7,872 nucleotides of DNA from an uncultured Holophagales bacterium. Its GTDB lineage: Bacteria; Acidobacteriota; Thermoanaerobaculia; UBA5066. The stretch is taken from NCBI GenBank assembly GCA_937864895.1, contig CALMDF010000424.1, forward strand, positions 1 through 7,872, read 5' to 3'. The notes beneath the pieces are model-generated. The model made no database searches and was not told the origin of the DNA. It saw only the letters and a program-made list of their open reading frames with translations. The translations under genes were made by a program, and so were the position numbers. Positions 7,553 to 7,872 of this stretch are shown piece after piece; the first letter of the stretch is position 1, and each line of letters opens with the position of its first letter.

Positions 7553-7872
7553 CGGCCGGTCTCCGGCATCGGGTCCGGGCCGGGTCTCCCGAAGAAGAAG
7601 CCCTGCATGTGACGGCAGCCCAGGTCGGCGAGGACGCCGCACTCGGCGGCGTTCTCCACCCCCTCCGCGATCATCTCGATGCCGAGCTCCCGGGCCAGGC
7701 CGACGATCGACTGGACGATCGCGCGGCGTCGCGGGTCCCGGTCGATCCCGGCGATGATGCTGCGGTCCAGCTTGACGAACTCGGGCTCGATCAGCACCAG
7801 GCTCTCGAGGGAGGAGTAGCCCGCCCCGAGGTCGTCGACCACCTCTTCTCGATGCTTCGCGACGTCCTCGCG
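7549..7872 (-). CDS. EAL-domain protein, C-terminal end (cyclic-di-GMP phosphodiesterase family)
   Basis: The last 107 residues of a longer protein are visible; the frame is open to the window edge and the start lies beyond 7872. EAL domains hydrolyse cyclic-di-GMP to linear pGpG. Numbering from the first visible residue, the segment has the metal-binding D-D-L-G-A-G-Y-S-S (13-21, family form DDFGTGYSS), F-V-K-L-D-R-S (32-38) with the catalytic-site lysine at 34, I-A-E-G-V-E (68-73) with Glu70, and G-C-R-H-M-Q-G-F-F-F-G-R-P (85-97) with Gln90. These conserved positions are all present, so the visible part does not look degenerate. The E-A-L motif itself and any GGDEF, REC or PAS partner domain lie outside the window, so activity cannot be settled. 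The protein ends about ten residues after the last family motif, and its TGA overlaps the kinase GTG. The small GTG-initiated frame from 7842 is internal to this domain, not a separate gene. Confidence 0.93.
   Translation of the reverse strand, partial: REDVAKHREEVVDDLGAGYSSLESLVLIEPEFVKLDRSIIAGIDRDPRRRAIVQSIVGLARELGIEMIAEGVENAAECGVLADLGCRHMQGFFFGRPGPDPMPETGR
7561..7564 (-). promoter_or_regulatory. Ribosome binding site deciding the kinase start
   Basis: GGAG on the minus strand lies eight nucleotides before the GTG at 7552, inside the last codons of the EAL gene. Together with the GTGA stop/start overlap it favours this start over one 30 codons further upstream, which would add an arginine/proline-rich extension with no domain. 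Confidence 0.6.

Noticed and set aside
5063..7612. Very long plus-strand open frame (849 residues) opposite the hybrid kinase
   Set aside because: The translation is low-complexity, rich in Arg, Glu, Gly, Val and Asp with no domain. It mirrors the G/C third-position bias of the kinase gene on the other strand.
7553..7642. Longer kinase N-terminus starting at 7642
   Set aside because: It would add 30 Arg/Pro-rich residues with no domain and overlap the conserved end of the EAL gene by about 90 nt. The GTGA overlap and GGAG site support the start at 7552.
1..7872. tRNA, rRNA, CRISPR array, insertion sequence, phage or toxin-antitoxin genes
   Set aside because: No repeat-spacer pattern, terminal inverted repeats, transposase motifs or structural RNA sequence was seen; composition looks even across the window, with no sign of recent transfer.

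Overview
The window is very G+C-rich, nearly gap-free bacterial DNA. All five supported genes lie on the minus strand, so they are read from high to low coordinates. A Gram-negative-type organism is suggested by the large MscK-like channel with an exported N-terminal domain and by the EAL/hybrid-kinase signalling genes. Acidobacteriota, Myxococcota or a related high-G+C phylum would fit, but no rRNA or other marker fixes the taxonomy.

Layout in transcription order. (1) 7872-7549: the C-terminal end of an EAL-domain protein (cyclic-di-GMP phosphodiesterase family), whose start lies outside the window. (2) 7552-4430: a 1040-residue soluble hybrid histidine kinase, GAF-GAF-PAS-PAS-HisKA-HATPase-REC, whose GTG start overlaps the EAL stop in a GTGA junction. 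(3) 4418-1938: an 826-residue MscS/MscK-family mechanosensitive channel with an N-terminal signal sequence and a helical exported domain, starting 11 nt after the kinase stop. (4) A 76-nt gap (1937-1862), the only real intergenic space, with G+C-rich hairpins and a possible promoter. (5) 1861-614: a GT4-type glycosyltransferase. (6) 654-1: the N-terminal 218 residues of an unrecognised protein with two membrane segments. It overlaps the glycosyltransferase by 41 nt and runs off the window.

The first three genes look like one translationally coupled unit: c-di-GMP turnover, a multi-input phosphorelay kinase and an envelope tension channel. The glycosyltransferase and membrane protein form a second coupled pair. 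It may be read through from the first unit or driven by the weak promoter candidate in the gap. A shared role in envelope or surface-polysaccharide physiology is inferred from gene order only. Individually these are recognisable families, and I see no clear evidence of a wholly new system. The points most worth a second look are the EAL/kinase coupling, the signal-bearing channel, the structured mscS/glycosyltransferase junction, and the unassigned membrane protein.
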